The position numbers and the translations under genes were made by a program. Of a stretch of 64,000 nucleotides of DNA, positions 14,720 through 23,467 are shown piece by piece. Source of the stretch: Nocardia transvalensis NBRC 15921 (GTDB lineage Bacteria > Actinomycetota > Actinomycetes > Mycobacteriales > Mycobacteriaceae). A model generated the notes under the pieces. That model ran no database searches and was not told the DNA's origin. It worked only from the letters and a program-made list of their open reading frames with translations. How positions within the stretch are numbered: position 1 is the first letter of the stretch; each line of letters opens with the position of its first letter. The DNA lies in assembly GCF_000308875.1 (NCBI RefSeq), contig NZ_BAGL01000035.1, positions 22,391 through 86,390 of the forward strand, read 5' to 3'.

Positions 14720-16114
14720 GTGACCGTTCCAGAACACTTGCCCGCCACCGCGGGCGAGCTGCGCGCCGCGGGTTACGCGCCGCGCGGCGTCAAAACCGAG
14801 ATTCGCGAGAACCTGCTGGCGCTGCTGGGGTCCGGTGAGAATCCGTGGCCGGGCATCGTCGGCTTCGACCGCACCGTCCTGCCGCAGCTCGAGCGCGCGC
14901 TGCTGGCTGGGCACGACGTCGTGTTGCTGGGTGAACGCGGCCAGGGCAAGACCCGGTTGCTGCGCACACTCGCCGGCCTGCTCGACGAATGGACCCCTGT
15001 GATCGCGGGCGCCGAGCTGGGCGAACATCCGCTCGAGCCGATCAGCCCGGCCGGGCGGCGGCTGGCCGCCGAACTCGGCGACGACCTGCCCGTCGCGTGG
15101 CGGCACCGGTCGGAGCGCTACGCCGAGAAGCTCGCCACCCCCGACACCTCCGTCGGCGACCTGATCGGCGACGTCGACCCGGTCAAGGTCGCGGAGGGCC
15201 GCAGCCTCGGCGACCCGGAGACCATCCACTTCGGCCTGGTGCCGCGCTCGCACCGCGGCATCGTCGCGATCAACGAGCTGCCCGATCTGGCCGAGCGCAT
15301 CCAGGTCGCGCTGCTGAACGTGATGGAGGAGCGCGACATCCAGGTCCGCGGCTACACCCTGCGGCTGCCGCTGGACGTGCTGCTCGTCGCCACCGCGAAC
15401 CCCGAGGACTACACCAACCGCGGCCGGATCATCACCCCGCTCAAGGACCGGTTCGGCGCGGAGATCCGCACCCACTACCCGCTCGACGTCGCGGCCGAGG
15501 TGAATCTGGTCCGCCAGGAGGCCGATCTCGTGGCGGAGGTGGGCGATCCGCTGATCGAGGTGCTCGCCCGGTTCGTGCGGCAGCTGCGCGAGTCGTCGGC
15601 GATCGACCAGCGGTCCGGAGTGTCCGCCCGGTTCGCGGTCGCCGCGGCCGAGACGGTGGCGGCGGCCGCGCTGCGCCGGTCCGCGATCACGGGGGAGCGG
15701 CCCGCGGTGGCCCGCCCGGTCGACCTCGACTCGGTGCCCGCGGTACTGCGCGGCAAGATCGAATTCGAATCCGGCGAGGAGGGCCGCGAGCAGGAGCACC
15801 TGACCCACCTGCTGCGGCGCGCGTTCGCCGAGACGGCGCGAGAACGCCTGGGCGGGTTGAACCTTCGCCCGCTGGCCGAGGCGGTCGGCGACGGCCACCT
15901 GGTCACGACCGGCGAGCGGGTGCCCGGCCAGGAGGTGCTCTCGGCGCTGCCGGAACTGCCGATCCTGCACGAGGTCGCCGCGCGGCTCGGCGTCGAGGCC
16001 GCGGAGTCGCCGACCCGCATCGCCGCCGCCGTCGAATTCGCGCTGGAATCGCTGTATCTGGCCCGCCAGATCGCCAAGGACTCCGACGACGGTATGACGG
16101 TGTACGGGCAATGA
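14720..16114 (+). CDS. MoxR-type AAA+ ATPase (magnesium-chelatase-like)
   Basis: A 464-residue protein. Walker A is GERGQGKT near residue 76, followed by a magnesium-chelatase-like core ('GIVAINELPDLAERIQVALL' with the Walker B acidic residue, 'LLVATANPEDYTNRGRI'). A C-terminal 'LYLARQIAKDSDD' follows. It resembles Rv0958 of M. tuberculosis. MoxR ATPases act with von Willebrand proteins as chaperone pairs in metal insertion or complex assembly. The GTG at 14720 has no ribosome-binding site but follows a TAGCGT -10-like hexamer, so the mRNA may be leaderless. It overlaps the next gene by 4 bp. Confidence 0.92.
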   Translation: MTVPEHLPATAGELRAAGYAPRGVKTEIRENLLALLGSGENPWPGIVGFDRTVLPQLERALLAGHDVVLLGERGQGKTRLLRTLAGLLDEWTPVIAGAELGEHPLEPISPAGRRLAAELGDDLPVAWRHRSERYAEKLATPDTSVGDLIGDVDPVKVAEGRSLGDPETIHFGLVPRSHRGIVAINELPDLAERIQVALLNVMEERDIQVRGYTLRLPLDVLLVATANPEDYTNRGRIITPLKDRFGAEIRTHYPLDVAAEVNLVRQEADLVAEVGDPLIEVLARFVRQLRESSAIDQRSGVSARFAVAAAETVAAAALRRSAITGERPAVARPVDLDSVPAVLRGKIEFESGEEGREQEHLTHLLRRAFAETARERLGGLNLRPLAEAVGDGHLVTTGERVPGQEVLSALPELPILHEVAARLGVEAAESPTRIAAAVEFALESLYLARQIAKDSDDGMTVYGQ

Positions 16115-18063
16115 CCATTCCGGATCGCTACTCCTACGGTCCCTATCACGAGGGGCCCGATCCGCTGGCGCCGCCGCTGGACCTGCGGGAGGCGCTCGAC
16201 CAGATCGGGCGCGACGTCATGGAGGGTGGTTCGCCGCGGTCCGCGTTCGAGGAACTGCTGCGCCGCGGCATGCGCGACACCAGCGGCCTCGACGAGCTGA
16301 CCCGCCGGCTGTGGCAGCGCCGCTCCGAGATCTCCCGGCGGCACCGGCTGGACGGCTCACTGCAACAGATCCGCGAGTTGCTGGACGAGGCCCTGGCCGC
16401 GGAGCGCCGCGCGCTGTTCCCGGACCCCTCCGACGACGCCCGATTCGCCGAGGCACAGCTGGACGCGCTGCCGTCGAGTACGGCCGCGGCGGTGGGCGAA
16501 CTCTCCCAGTACCAGTGGCGTTCGGAGACCGGCCGCCGGAACTACGAGAAGATCCGCGACCTGCTCGGCCGGGATCTGCTGGAATCGCGCTTCCAGGGCA
16601 TGAAGGACGCCCTCCAGAGCACCACGCCCGAAGACGTCGAGCGCATCCGGCGGATGATGTCGGACCTGAACGACCTGCTCGCGGCGCACGCGCGGGGCGA
16701 CGACACCGAGCGGCAGTTCGCCGAGTTCATGGCCGAGCACGGCGAGTTCTTCCCCGAGAATCCGCGCAGCACCGAGGAATTGATCGATGCGCTCGCGGCT
16801 CGGTCCGCGGCCGCCCAGCGCATGATGAATTCGATGTCGGCCGAGCAGCGCGCGGAACTGTCGGAGCTGATGGGCCAGGCGTTCGGGGATCCGCGCATCG
16901 GCGAGCAGATCGCCGCGCTCGACGCCAACCTGCGGGCATTGCGCCCGGGGGAGGACTGGGAGTCGGCGCAGCGGTTCCGTGGCCAGGACCCGCTGGGCCT
17001 GGGCGAGGGCGCGCAGGCGCTCCAGGATCTGGCCGAATTGGACGCTCTCGCAGAACAACTCGGCCAGTCCTATCCGGGCGCGCGGCTCGAGGACATCGAC
17101 CTCGAGGCACTGGAACGCCACCTCGGCGAGGACGCCCGCGTGGACGCCGCGCGCCTGGCCGAGCTGGAACGCGAACTGCGCAGGCAGGGGTTGTTCGAGC
17201 GGTCGCCCGACGGTTCGCTGCGGCTGACGCCCCGGGCGCTGCGGCGGCTGGGCGAGACGGCGCTGCGAGATGTCATCGGGCAGTTGCGATCCCGGCGCGG
17301 CGAACGCGATACCGCGCACGCGGGTGCGGCGGGCGAGCCGATCGGGTCCACGCGGCCGTGGCAGTTCGGCGACACCGAGCCGTGGGATGTGCCGCGCACG
17401 GTGCGCAACGCCGTGCTGCGGTCGGCCTCCACCGGCAATCGGGCTGTGGCGCTGGATGTTTCGGATGTCGAGATCATGGAGACCGAGCAGCGCGCCCGCG
17501 CGGCGGTGGCGCTGTGCGTCGACACGTCCTGGTCGATGGTGCAGGACGGCCGCTGGGTGCCGATGAAGCGCACCGCCCTCGCCCTGCACCACCTGATCGC
17601 CACCCGATTCCGTTCCGACGCACTGGATCTGATCACCTTCGGCCGCTACGCCACCACCGTCGACATCGGCGAGCTGACCGCGCTGGAACCCGTCTGGGAG
17701 CAGGGCACCAACCTGCACCACGCGCTGCTGCTGGCCGGGCGGCATCTGCGACGGCATCCGGACGCGGTGCCGGTCGTCCTCGTCGTCACCGACGGCGAGC
17801 CCACCGCCCACCTCGAGCCGGACGGCGAGGCGTACTTCGACTGGCCGCCTGTGCCGCCCACCCTGGCCGCGACGATGTCCCAGGTCGACGCCCTGGCCAA
17901 GCTGGGCGCGTCGGTCACGGTGTTCATGCTGGGAGAGGATCCGCGGCTGGCGGCGTTCGTCGATCTGGTGGCCCGGCGCAGTGGCGGGCGGGTGATCGCG
18001 CCCGACCTCGACGGGCTCGGCGCCGCCGTGGTGCGCGACTACCTGCGCGGCCGGCGCGGCTGA
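16111..18063 (+). CDS. Von Willebrand factor type A domain protein, partner of the MoxR ATPase
   Basis: A 650-residue protein. The first 440 residues are mainly helical, with repeated acidic 'DLAELDALAEQLGQ'-like segments. The C-terminal vWA domain begins 'VALCVDTSWSMVQDG', a MIDAS DxSxS motif (DTSWS), and continues 'PVVLVVTDGEPTAHLEPDG' with the distal MIDAS Asp. Its start overlaps the ATPase stop (ATGA), so the two proteins are made together. It resembles Rv0959 and the CoxE/BatA group. The client of the pair is unknown. Confidence 0.92.
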   Translation: MTIPDRYSYGPYHEGPDPLAPPLDLREALDQIGRDVMEGGSPRSAFEELLRRGMRDTSGLDELTRRLWQRRSEISRRHRLDGSLQQIRELLDEALAAERRALFPDPSDDARFAEAQLDALPSSTAAAVGELSQYQWRSETGRRNYEKIRDLLGRDLLESRFQGMKDALQSTTPEDVERIRRMMSDLNDLLAAHARGDDTERQFAEFMAEHGEFFPENPRSTEELIDALAARSAAAQRMMNSMSAEQRAELSELMGQAFGDPRIGEQIAALDANLRALRPGEDWESAQRFRGQDPLGLGEGAQALQDLAELDALAEQLGQSYPGARLEDIDLEALERHLGEDARVDAARLAELERELRRQGLFERSPDGSLRLTPRALRRLGETALRDVIGQLRSRRGERDTAHAGAAGEPIGSTRPWQFGDTEPWDVPRTVRNAVLRSASTGNRAVALDVSDVEIMETEQRARAAVALCVDTSWSMVQDGRWVPMKRTALALHHLIATRFRSDALDLITFGRYATTVDIGELTALEPVWEQGTNLHHALLLAGRHLRRHPDAVPVVLVVTDGEPTAHLEPDGEAYFDWPPVPPTLAATMSQVDALAKLGASVTVFMLGEDPRLAAFVDLVARRSGGRVIAPDLDGLGAAVVRDYLRGRRG

Positions 18064-18091
18064 GTATTTCCGTGCCGCCGCGGGCGGACTC

Positions 18092-18109
18092 TGTGACAAC
18101 CCTGTGACA
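18092..18109. promoter_or_regulatory. Direct repeat TGTGACA-N4-TGTGACA, OmpR/PhoP-type box
   Basis: Two 7-bp repeats with 11-bp periodicity. On the reverse strand this reads TCACAG-like repeats, the arrangement known for mycobacterial PhoP boxes. It lies about 135 bp upstream of the secreted Gly/His-rich protein gene. Confidence 0.45.
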
Positions 18110-18241
18110 CGCTGATGTCCGATCCCTGTTGTATGTGCCGTTATCTAGCGGTACATTGAATCGTGGTAAGGGGTTGACCGTTGGTCGGCAGTACCGATCC
18201 GGACACCCGTACGGAAAGTTATTGCAGGTTAGGAAGATTCG

Positions 18242-18604
18242 ATGTCTGACACACAGAGCCCCGCGCATGCCCGGCAGCGTCTGCTCCGCGCCGTCGCCGT
18301 GATCGCCATCGCGGCCGCGCCGCTGGCCTTCGCCGCCCCCGCCTTCGCCGCGCCCGCGCCCGCGCCCGGCATCCCGCTGGTCGCCGAGGATCCCGCCGCG
18401 CCCGCGGACGCCAACGCCCAGGAGGTCCACCGCGGTGGCCGCCACGGCGGCTGGGGTCACGGTGGCTGGGGCCACGGCGGTTGGGGCCACGGCTGGCGCG
18501 GCCACGGCGGCTGGGGTGGCTGGGGCGGCGGCTACAACCCCGGCTGGAGCTACCCGGGCTACTACTCCCCGTGGATCGGCGGAGGCAGCGGCAGCGCTTT
18601 CTGA
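18242..18604 (+). CDS. Secreted Gly/His/Trp-rich repeat protein
   Basis: A 120-residue protein with a signal peptide ('LLRAVAVIAIAAAPLAFAAP', cleavage near AFA-AP). An Ala/Pro linker follows, then a tail of GHGGW repeats (GGWGHGGWGHGGWGHGWRG) and a Tyr/Gly/Pro-rich end. Spaced histidines suggest metal binding; Gly/Trp repeats are seen in some cell-envelope proteins. No family is recognised. ATG 18242 follows AGGAAG. A PhoP-like direct repeat lies upstream and a hairpin follows. Confidence 0.8.
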   Translation: MSDTQSPAHARQRLLRAVAVIAIAAAPLAFAAPAFAAPAPAPGIPLVAEDPAAPADANAQEVHRGGRHGGWGHGGWGHGGWGHGWRGHGGWGGWGGGYNPGWSYPGYYSPWIGGGSGSAF

Positions 18605-18691
18605 GTTTCCCCGAGGCCCACGTCGGCGCACTGACGCCGCCCCACGATCGCGAATGGCCGCATCCACGATTCCGCCGCGATCGGCCTCATT

Positions 18692-18716
18692 TTTCCGGCG
18701 TGCCTGTGGCCGGAAA
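18692..18716. terminator. Hairpin after the Gly/His-rich gene
   Basis: TTTCCGGC (18692-18699) pairs with GCCGGAAA (18709-18716) around a 9-nt loop, 88 bp after the stop codon. A likely terminator before the LLM gene. Confidence 0.55.
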
Positions 18717-18775
18717 CCATCTCGCCAGGAATGCATCACCGGCTACCCATCGTTGCCTGGACCGGAGGTGCAGGC

Positions 18776-19657
18776 ATGAAGGTACGTTTCGGCGTGGGGC
18801 TGGGGTCGGAGACCGATCCCGCGGAATTCGCCGCCATCGTGGATCGGCTCGAGTCGGGCGGCGTGGATTCGCTGTGGTTGTCCGAACTCGTCTACACGAA
18901 ATCTGTCGATCCGGTCGTCGGGATGGCGTTCGCGCTGTCCCGGACGACCCGGCTCAAGGTCGGGACATCGGTGGCGATCCTGCCCGGCCGCCATCCCGTT
19001 CTCGTCGCCAAGCAGCTGTCGTCACTCGCGGCCCTGGCGCCCAAGCGCGTGCTGCCCGTCTTCGGGCTGCAACCCGCGCGACGGGACGAGCGTGAGCTGT
19101 TCCCAGCTCCGGAGGGTAAGCGCGGCAAGGTATTCGACGAATCGCTGGAACTCCTGCGGTCGGCCCTCCGGGACGACGAGATCGCCTTCGAGGGCGAGTA
19201 CTTCACCGTCGGTCCCGTCACCTCGGGGCTGCGGCAGGACCGGCCGCTCGACATCTGGCTCGGCGGTTCGGCGCCCGCGGCGTTCCGGCGCATCGGCCGC
19301 TTCGGTGACGGCTGGCTGGGCAGCTTCCTGACACCCGCGGAGGCGGGGGAGGGCCGGAAGGCCATCATCGCGGCGGCCGACGAGGCGGGCCGCGAGATCG
19401 AGGCCGACCACTTCGGCATCAGCCTGGTCCTCGCCGAAGACGGCATACCCGACGCGCTGGCGGATTCGGTGCTGCGCCGCAGGCCCGGCGCCGATCTCGG
19501 CGATCTGGTCGCGGGCAGCTGGAAGGACCTGCACCGCCTGATCGACGGCTACCTCGAGGCGGGCCTCACCAAGTTCGTCGTCGGCTCGGTCGGCGGCCGG
19601 CCCACCGAGCACTTTCTCGACCGGTTCACCGAAGAGCTACTACCCCGGCAGAACTGA
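18776..19657 (+). CDS. LLM-class F420-dependent oxidoreductase
   Basis: A 293-residue luciferase-like monooxygenase-fold protein: 'MKVRFGVGLG', 'GVDSLWLSELVYTKSVDP', 'TTRLKVGTSVAILPGRHPV', 'IWLGGSAPAAFRRIGRFGDG'. In Nocardia and mycobacteria such enzymes use the deazaflavin F420. ATG 18776 has GGAGG at 8 nt. The substrate is unknown. The quinone-oxidoreductase-like gene 150 bp downstream is on the same strand and may be co-expressed. Confidence 0.92.
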   Translation: MKVRFGVGLGSETDPAEFAAIVDRLESGGVDSLWLSELVYTKSVDPVVGMAFALSRTTRLKVGTSVAILPGRHPVLVAKQLSSLAALAPKRVLPVFGLQPARRDERELFPAPEGKRGKVFDESLELLRSALRDDEIAFEGEYFTVGPVTSGLRQDRPLDIWLGGSAPAAFRRIGRFGDGWLGSFLTPAEAGEGRKAIIAAADEAGREIEADHFGISLVLAEDGIPDALADSVLRRRPGADLGDLVAGSWKDLHRLIDGYLEAGLTKFVVGSVGGRPTEHFLDRFTEELLPRQN

Positions 19658-19807
19658 CGTTCCGGAGGTAAGGCGTGCTCGGCGGTGACGCATCCGGTGC
19701 CGCCGGGCCGGATCATGGTGGCGCGGAAACGCATGGTGGAGCCCGCTCGGGAACAACCGCTGCCACCCGCCGGTTGCTCGCCAGGGGGACGACGGTTGGG
19801 AGTGAGG

Positions 19808-20755
19808 ATGCTGGCGATCGGATTCGACGCACCGGGCGGACCGGAGGTGCTGCGGGCGCTGGAGGTGCCGCAGCCGCATGCCGGGCCGGGCGAGGTGCGC
19901 ATCAGGGTCGAGGCCGCGACGGTCAACCCGTCGGATGTGGTGACCCGCTCGGGCGCGGCGCACGATCGATACCGTGGCGTCGAGCCGCCGTACGTGCCCG
20001 GCTGGGACGCGGCCGGCGTGATCGACGAAGCCGCCCCGGACTCCGGCTGGCGGGTCGGTGACCGGGTCGTCGCCGTCACCAAGCCCGTCCTCGAGGGCGG
20101 CGGCGCGTACGCGGAATGGATTGTCGTGTCCGGTGATTCGGTCGCCCCGATCCCCGACGGCGCCGATCCGGTAGCGGCCGCGACCCTTCCCATGAACGGC
20201 CTGACCGCCCGGATCGCCCTCGACGCCCTCGGCCCCGACACCGGCCGCACCATCGCCGTGACCGGTGCCGCGGGCGCGGTCGGCGGCTACGTCATCCAAT
20301 TGGCCAAGCACGCCGGCTTCACCGTAATCGCCGACGCCGCACCCGCAGACCGCCAATTGGTCACCGAGCTCGGCGCCGATATCGTCGTCCCCCGCGGATC
20401 CGATGTGGCCCAGCACATTCGCGAGCACGCCCCGGACGGCGTAGACGCCGTGATCGACGGCGCGCTCCTGGGCGAAACCGTTCTGCCCGCCATCCGCGAC
20501 AACGGCTCCTACGTAGCCCTGCGCCCACCCGCACTGACCGGCGGCGTGCAATCCGAGCGCGGCATCGCCATCGACTACGTCATGGTCACCGACCACGTCC
20601 GCGACTCCGCGGCCCTGAAAGAGCTGAGCCACCTTGCGGGACAAGGCATCCTGAGCCTGCGCGTGGCCCGCACCTTCCCGGCTGCCGAAGCCGCCGACGC
20701 CCACCGCCTGCTGGAGGCCGGCGGTGTTCGAGGTCGGCTGGTACTCCGCTTCTGA
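19808..20755 (+). CDS. Zinc-independent MDR-family NADPH oxidoreductase (quinone-reductase-like)
   Basis: A 315-residue medium-chain dehydrogenase. It has the GroES-like domain ('AGPGEVRIRVEAATVNPSD', 'VPGWDAAGVIDE'), then the Rossmann motif 'AVTGAAGAVGGYVIQLAKHAG' and a C-terminal 'GRLVLRF'. There are no structural-zinc cysteines, as in quinone oxidoreductases and enoyl reductases. The ATG at 19808 follows GGGAGTGAGG and directly precedes the conserved N-terminus; upstream frame extensions lack similarity. The substrate is unknown. Confidence 0.92.
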   Translation: MLAIGFDAPGGPEVLRALEVPQPHAGPGEVRIRVEAATVNPSDVVTRSGAAHDRYRGVEPPYVPGWDAAGVIDEAAPDSGWRVGDRVVAVTKPVLEGGGAYAEWIVVSGDSVAPIPDGADPVAAATLPMNGLTARIALDALGPDTGRTIAVTGAAGAVGGYVIQLAKHAGFTVIADAAPADRQLVTELGADIVVPRGSDVAQHIREHAPDGVDAVIDGALLGETVLPAIRDNGSYVALRPPALTGGVQSERGIAIDYVMVTDHVRDSAALKELSHLAGQGILSLRVARTFPAAEAADAHRLLEAGGVRGRLVLRF

Positions 20756-20876
20756 AGGTATCCATCGTGTTCCGCACGGTCGCGCCATAAGTTCGCTGAT
20801 CCGGCGAATCCGGCTCGGAGAGTCTGCGATACCACCTGTGCGCCGCCCATCATTCCGGTCTTCTGAAAGACGGCCG
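20756..20876. other. Short convergent spacer
   Basis: 121 bp between the stop codons of the oxidoreductase and the convergent pentapeptide-repeat gene. I see no strong hairpin and no gene. Confidence 0.4.
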
Positions 20877-22244
20877 TCAACCCTTGCGGGTGAGGCCGGC
20901 CTGTTCGTCATCGATAGGAACCAGGGCCCAGCCGTCCGGTAACTGGCACAACGACTTTGCCGCGATCCGGGTCTCGACGGCGCTCATCCGTTCGATCGGC
21001 TGTCGATCGAACATCACTCCGCCGGCGAAGTGGACTTTGTCGAACGCTACGTATTCCCCGAATGTCGCGCTGCCGAAGTCGGCTTGCCCGTGAAAGACCG
21101 TCCGCCGGAACATCGTCATGCCGACGAAGACGGCGTCGCGATAGGAGACGGCCGAATCGCAGGTGACGTGCTCGAACGACATATTCCTTTCGAATCGCGT
21201 GCCGTGGAAGGTGGCGTCACCGGTCAGGCGGCTGCGATCGAAGGTCGCGGTCCGCTGAAAGATGGCCGCGCGGAAGGACGTTCGTTTGCCGCCGAACGTG
21301 GCATGGTCGAACCGCGCGTGGTGTTCGAACGTCGCTTCGGCGAAGTACGCGTTCTGGTGCCACTGCGCGCCGCCGAAGTCCACCGAATGGCGCCACCGCG
21401 TGCGCTGCAATGAGACGTCGCCGCGGAATACGGCCGCACGGAACCGCGTCTCGCCGTGAAAGCCGCTGTCGTCGAACGATGTCGCCCCCGCGAAGGTCGC
21501 TCCGGTGAAGTCGACGTCGTCGAAGACGCACCGCGAGGCATCGAACCCGTCGAGATACGCGCCGATGAGGTCGATGCGCATGTGCTCCCAGTGGTCCGGT
21601 CCCGGTCGCAGGTGCCGGGTCAGCATGCGCTGGGCGCCCAGTCGCACGTGCTGCTCGTCCGGGACCTCCTCGCGGGCGGGCATCCGCAGATACGCGCAGA
21701 CGACATCGACGATCGTCTGCCGGTACTGCTCGTTGTTCTGCGCCAAGCGTTCCAGCGCGTAGAGACCACCGAGCCGCACCGGCGCCTTGTCGGAGCCGAG
21801 ATGCTCGACCGCCTTGCCGAACAACTCCGTGACCCGCCGCTCGATCGCGTCGTACTCGCTACTCGCCGCCGCCCGATCCCGCGCGGCCTGGTCCGAGGCC
21901 ACGCTCGCCTCGGCATGGGCCTGCACCCGCTCCTGATGCGCGCGAGTGACGGCATCGTTGTACTCCCGATGCCGCTGCGTGCGTTCGTTCAGCCACTGCC
22001 GCCGCGCCAACAGCACGAGCCCGACCGCGCCGCCCGTCCCCGCGACAGCCGTGAGCCCGGTGCGGATCGCATCGATCCGCACCGTCGCACCGGCCGAGCC
22101 GCCGCTACCCGCGATCCCCAGCAGCCACCACGTCACGACGACCCCTGAGACAACCGCAATACCGAAGCCCACCAGCACAAGCCACCACGGCATCACCCGA
22201 AACGACTGTGCCCCGGCATCATCGGCGGCCGCCCTGCTCTCCAT
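20877..22244 (-). CDS. Membrane-anchored pentapeptide-repeat protein
   Basis: A 455-residue protein. Two N-terminal transmembrane helices ('WWLVLVGFGIAVVSGVVVTWW' region and 'AVAGTGGAVGLVLLARR') are followed by a charged helical linker with 'RRVTELFGKAVEHLGSDKAP' and 'RLGGLYALERLAQNN'. About 200 residues of pentapeptide-like repeats follow (ATFAGATSFDDSGFHG, 'ARFDHATFGGKRTSF', 'ATFDRSRLTGDATFHG'), which fold as a right-handed quadrilateral beta-helix. The F-rich repeats differ from the A(D/N)LxX type that mimics DNA. It is probably a signalling or scaffold protein with a cytoplasmic repeat domain. Start ATG 22244. Confidence 0.9.
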   Translation of the reverse strand: MESRAAADDAGAQSFRVMPWWLVLVGFGIAVVSGVVVTWWLLGIAGSGGSAGATVRIDAIRTGLTAVAGTGGAVGLVLLARRQWLNERTQRHREYNDAVTRAHQERVQAHAEASVASDQAARDRAAASSEYDAIERRVTELFGKAVEHLGSDKAPVRLGGLYALERLAQNNEQYRQTIVDVVCAYLRMPAREEVPDEQHVRLGAQRMLTRHLRPGPDHWEHMRIDLIGAYLDGFDASRCVFDDVDFTGATFAGATSFDDSGFHGETRFRAAVFRGDVSLQRTRWRHSVDFGGAQWHQNAYFAEATFEHHARFDHATFGGKRTSFRAAIFQRTATFDRSRLTGDATFHGTRFERNMSFEHVTCDSAVSYRDAVFVGMTMFRRTVFHGQADFGSATFGEYVAFDKVHFAGGVMFDRQPIERMSAVETRIAAKSLCQLPDGWALVPIDDEQAGLTRKG

Positions 22245-22276
22245 GGGCTAGATCATGACGGCCCGCACCCCACCTG

Positions 22277-22758
22277 TCACCCACATGCCGCCGCGGGCCA
22301 GGACCGGCAGTGCCAGGATTCGCCCTCCCGTTCGATGAGGAACGGGACGGCGTGCGGGAGCGGATTTCCCCATACTCGAGCGCCGAGGCCGCACAGCTGT
22401 GCCAGTGTCACGGTGAGGCTGGCGACGTGGCCGACGAGGGCAACGGTTTCGCCGGGGTGGGCCCGTGCGATCCGGCGGTTCCCTCCGACTCGCCGATCCC
22501 GACCTCTGCCAGCTCGTCCAGGGCCACGGTGTCGTAGTCGCGGCCAGTCAGCAGAGCGGCGGCGGTTTGTCGTGCGCGGAGGGCGGTGCTGCAGTAGACG
22601 TTGGTGATCGGCTCGTGAGCGAGGGATCGAGCGGCGTCGGCGGCTTGGCGGAATCCACGAGATGTCAACGGTGACAGCGGCACAGCGCCCGCGATACCCG
22701 CGGTGACGTTTTCCGATTCGGCGTGGCGAAGGCACCATATCCGTACGTGACCGGTCAT
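22277..22758 (-). pseudogene. Histidine phosphatase family protein with internal deletion and frame change
   Basis: The N-terminal half (from ATG 22758) is a good phosphoglycerate-mutase-like domain: 'CLRHAESENVTAG' with the RHxE catalytic motif, 'VYCSTALRARQTAAALL', 'VALDELAEVGIGESEG'. Near 22485 the frame changes: the C-terminal half continues one frame over as 'RIARAHPGETVALVGHV' and 'GNPLPHAVPFLIEREGE', ending at 22277. About 50 residues that normally separate these blocks are missing. So an internal deletion has broken the gene; catalytic His and Arg remain, but the fold is probably lost. Confidence 0.75.
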
Positions 22759-22808
22759 GGAATCATGCTGCCCGGTGGGCGGGTTCTGTTGCCGCACAAG
22801 GGGTGTGG

Positions 22809-23381
22809 TCAGGTGAGGGATTGGGTGGCGGCTCGGAGGGCCGCCAGGGCGGCCAGGGTGTGGGGGGCGAGGGTGGTTTCGGGGGGTGCGGAGAGCCAGG
22901 CTTCGTAGCCGCGTTTGAAGGCCAGGACGCCCAGTTCGGCGGCCAGGTGGGCGGTGGGGTCGGGGACGCCTCGGGCAGCGAGGGCCTCGGTCATGGCCGC
23001 GGCCAGGCCGACGCTCTTGAGGGCGTCGCGTTCCTGGAGTTCGACGTTGGCGGCGATGGCGGCGGTCAGGCGGGGGCCTAATTCGCGGTTCATCGGGCCC
23101 ATCGCGGTCGAGGCGCGTTCGAGGCCGGCGGCGACGGCCTCGAGGGGGGTCGCGTTCTCGGGCGCCTCGGCGATGCCGTCGGTGAGCAGTTGACTCAGCG
23201 TCTGCTGCCCGGCCACGAGGAGTTCGCGCTTGTCGGGGAAGTAGCGGAAGAAGGTGCTCTTCGTGACTCCGGCGCGCTCGGCGATCTGCGCGACCGTCGT
23301 GGCGTCGTACCCCTGCTCGGTGAACAGATCTACGGCGGCCAGGACCAGCCGCTCTCGTGCTCCAGGTTCCCACCGTGCCAT
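22809..23381 (-). CDS. TetR-family transcriptional regulator
   Basis: A 190-residue protein with the HTH 'RERLVLAAVDLFTEQGYDAT', 'TVAQIAERAGVTKSTFFRYF', 'DKRELLVAG'. It is divergent from an NAD(P)-binding SDR gene with a 24-bp-arm inverted repeat in between, so it should repress both. The start codon is ATG 23381. Its ligand domain gives no clue to the inducer. Confidence 0.94.
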   Translation of the reverse strand: MARWEPGARERLVLAAVDLFTEQGYDATTVAQIAERAGVTKSTFFRYFPDKRELLVAGQQTLSQLLTDGIAEAPENATPLEAVAAGLERASTAMGPMNRELGPRLTAAIAANVELQERDALKSVGLAAAMTEALAARGVPDPTAHLAAELGVLAFKRGYEAWLSAPPETTLAPHTLAALAALRAATQSLT

Positions 23382-23394
23382 GTGTCGATGATAA

Positions 23395-23451
23395 GTGATG
23401 GGACCATTGTCTCGTCACTCTGCTATGGTGATGAGACAACAGTCCCATCAC
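23395..23451. promoter_or_regulatory. Large inverted repeat, likely TetR double operator
   Basis: Arms 23395-23418 and 23428-23451 (24 bp each) match at 21 of 24 positions across a 9-nt spacer. Each arm itself contains a GGGAC...GTCTC imperfect palindrome. It covers the start regions of both divergent genes, ending 16 bp before the SDR ATG. Confidence 0.88.
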
Positions 23452-23467
23452 AGCGAGGGAGAGAGAT

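Noticed and set aside
18430..18520. DNA tandem repeats as a separate repeat element
   Set aside because: They encode the in-frame GHGGW peptide repeats of the secreted protein and are part of that gene.
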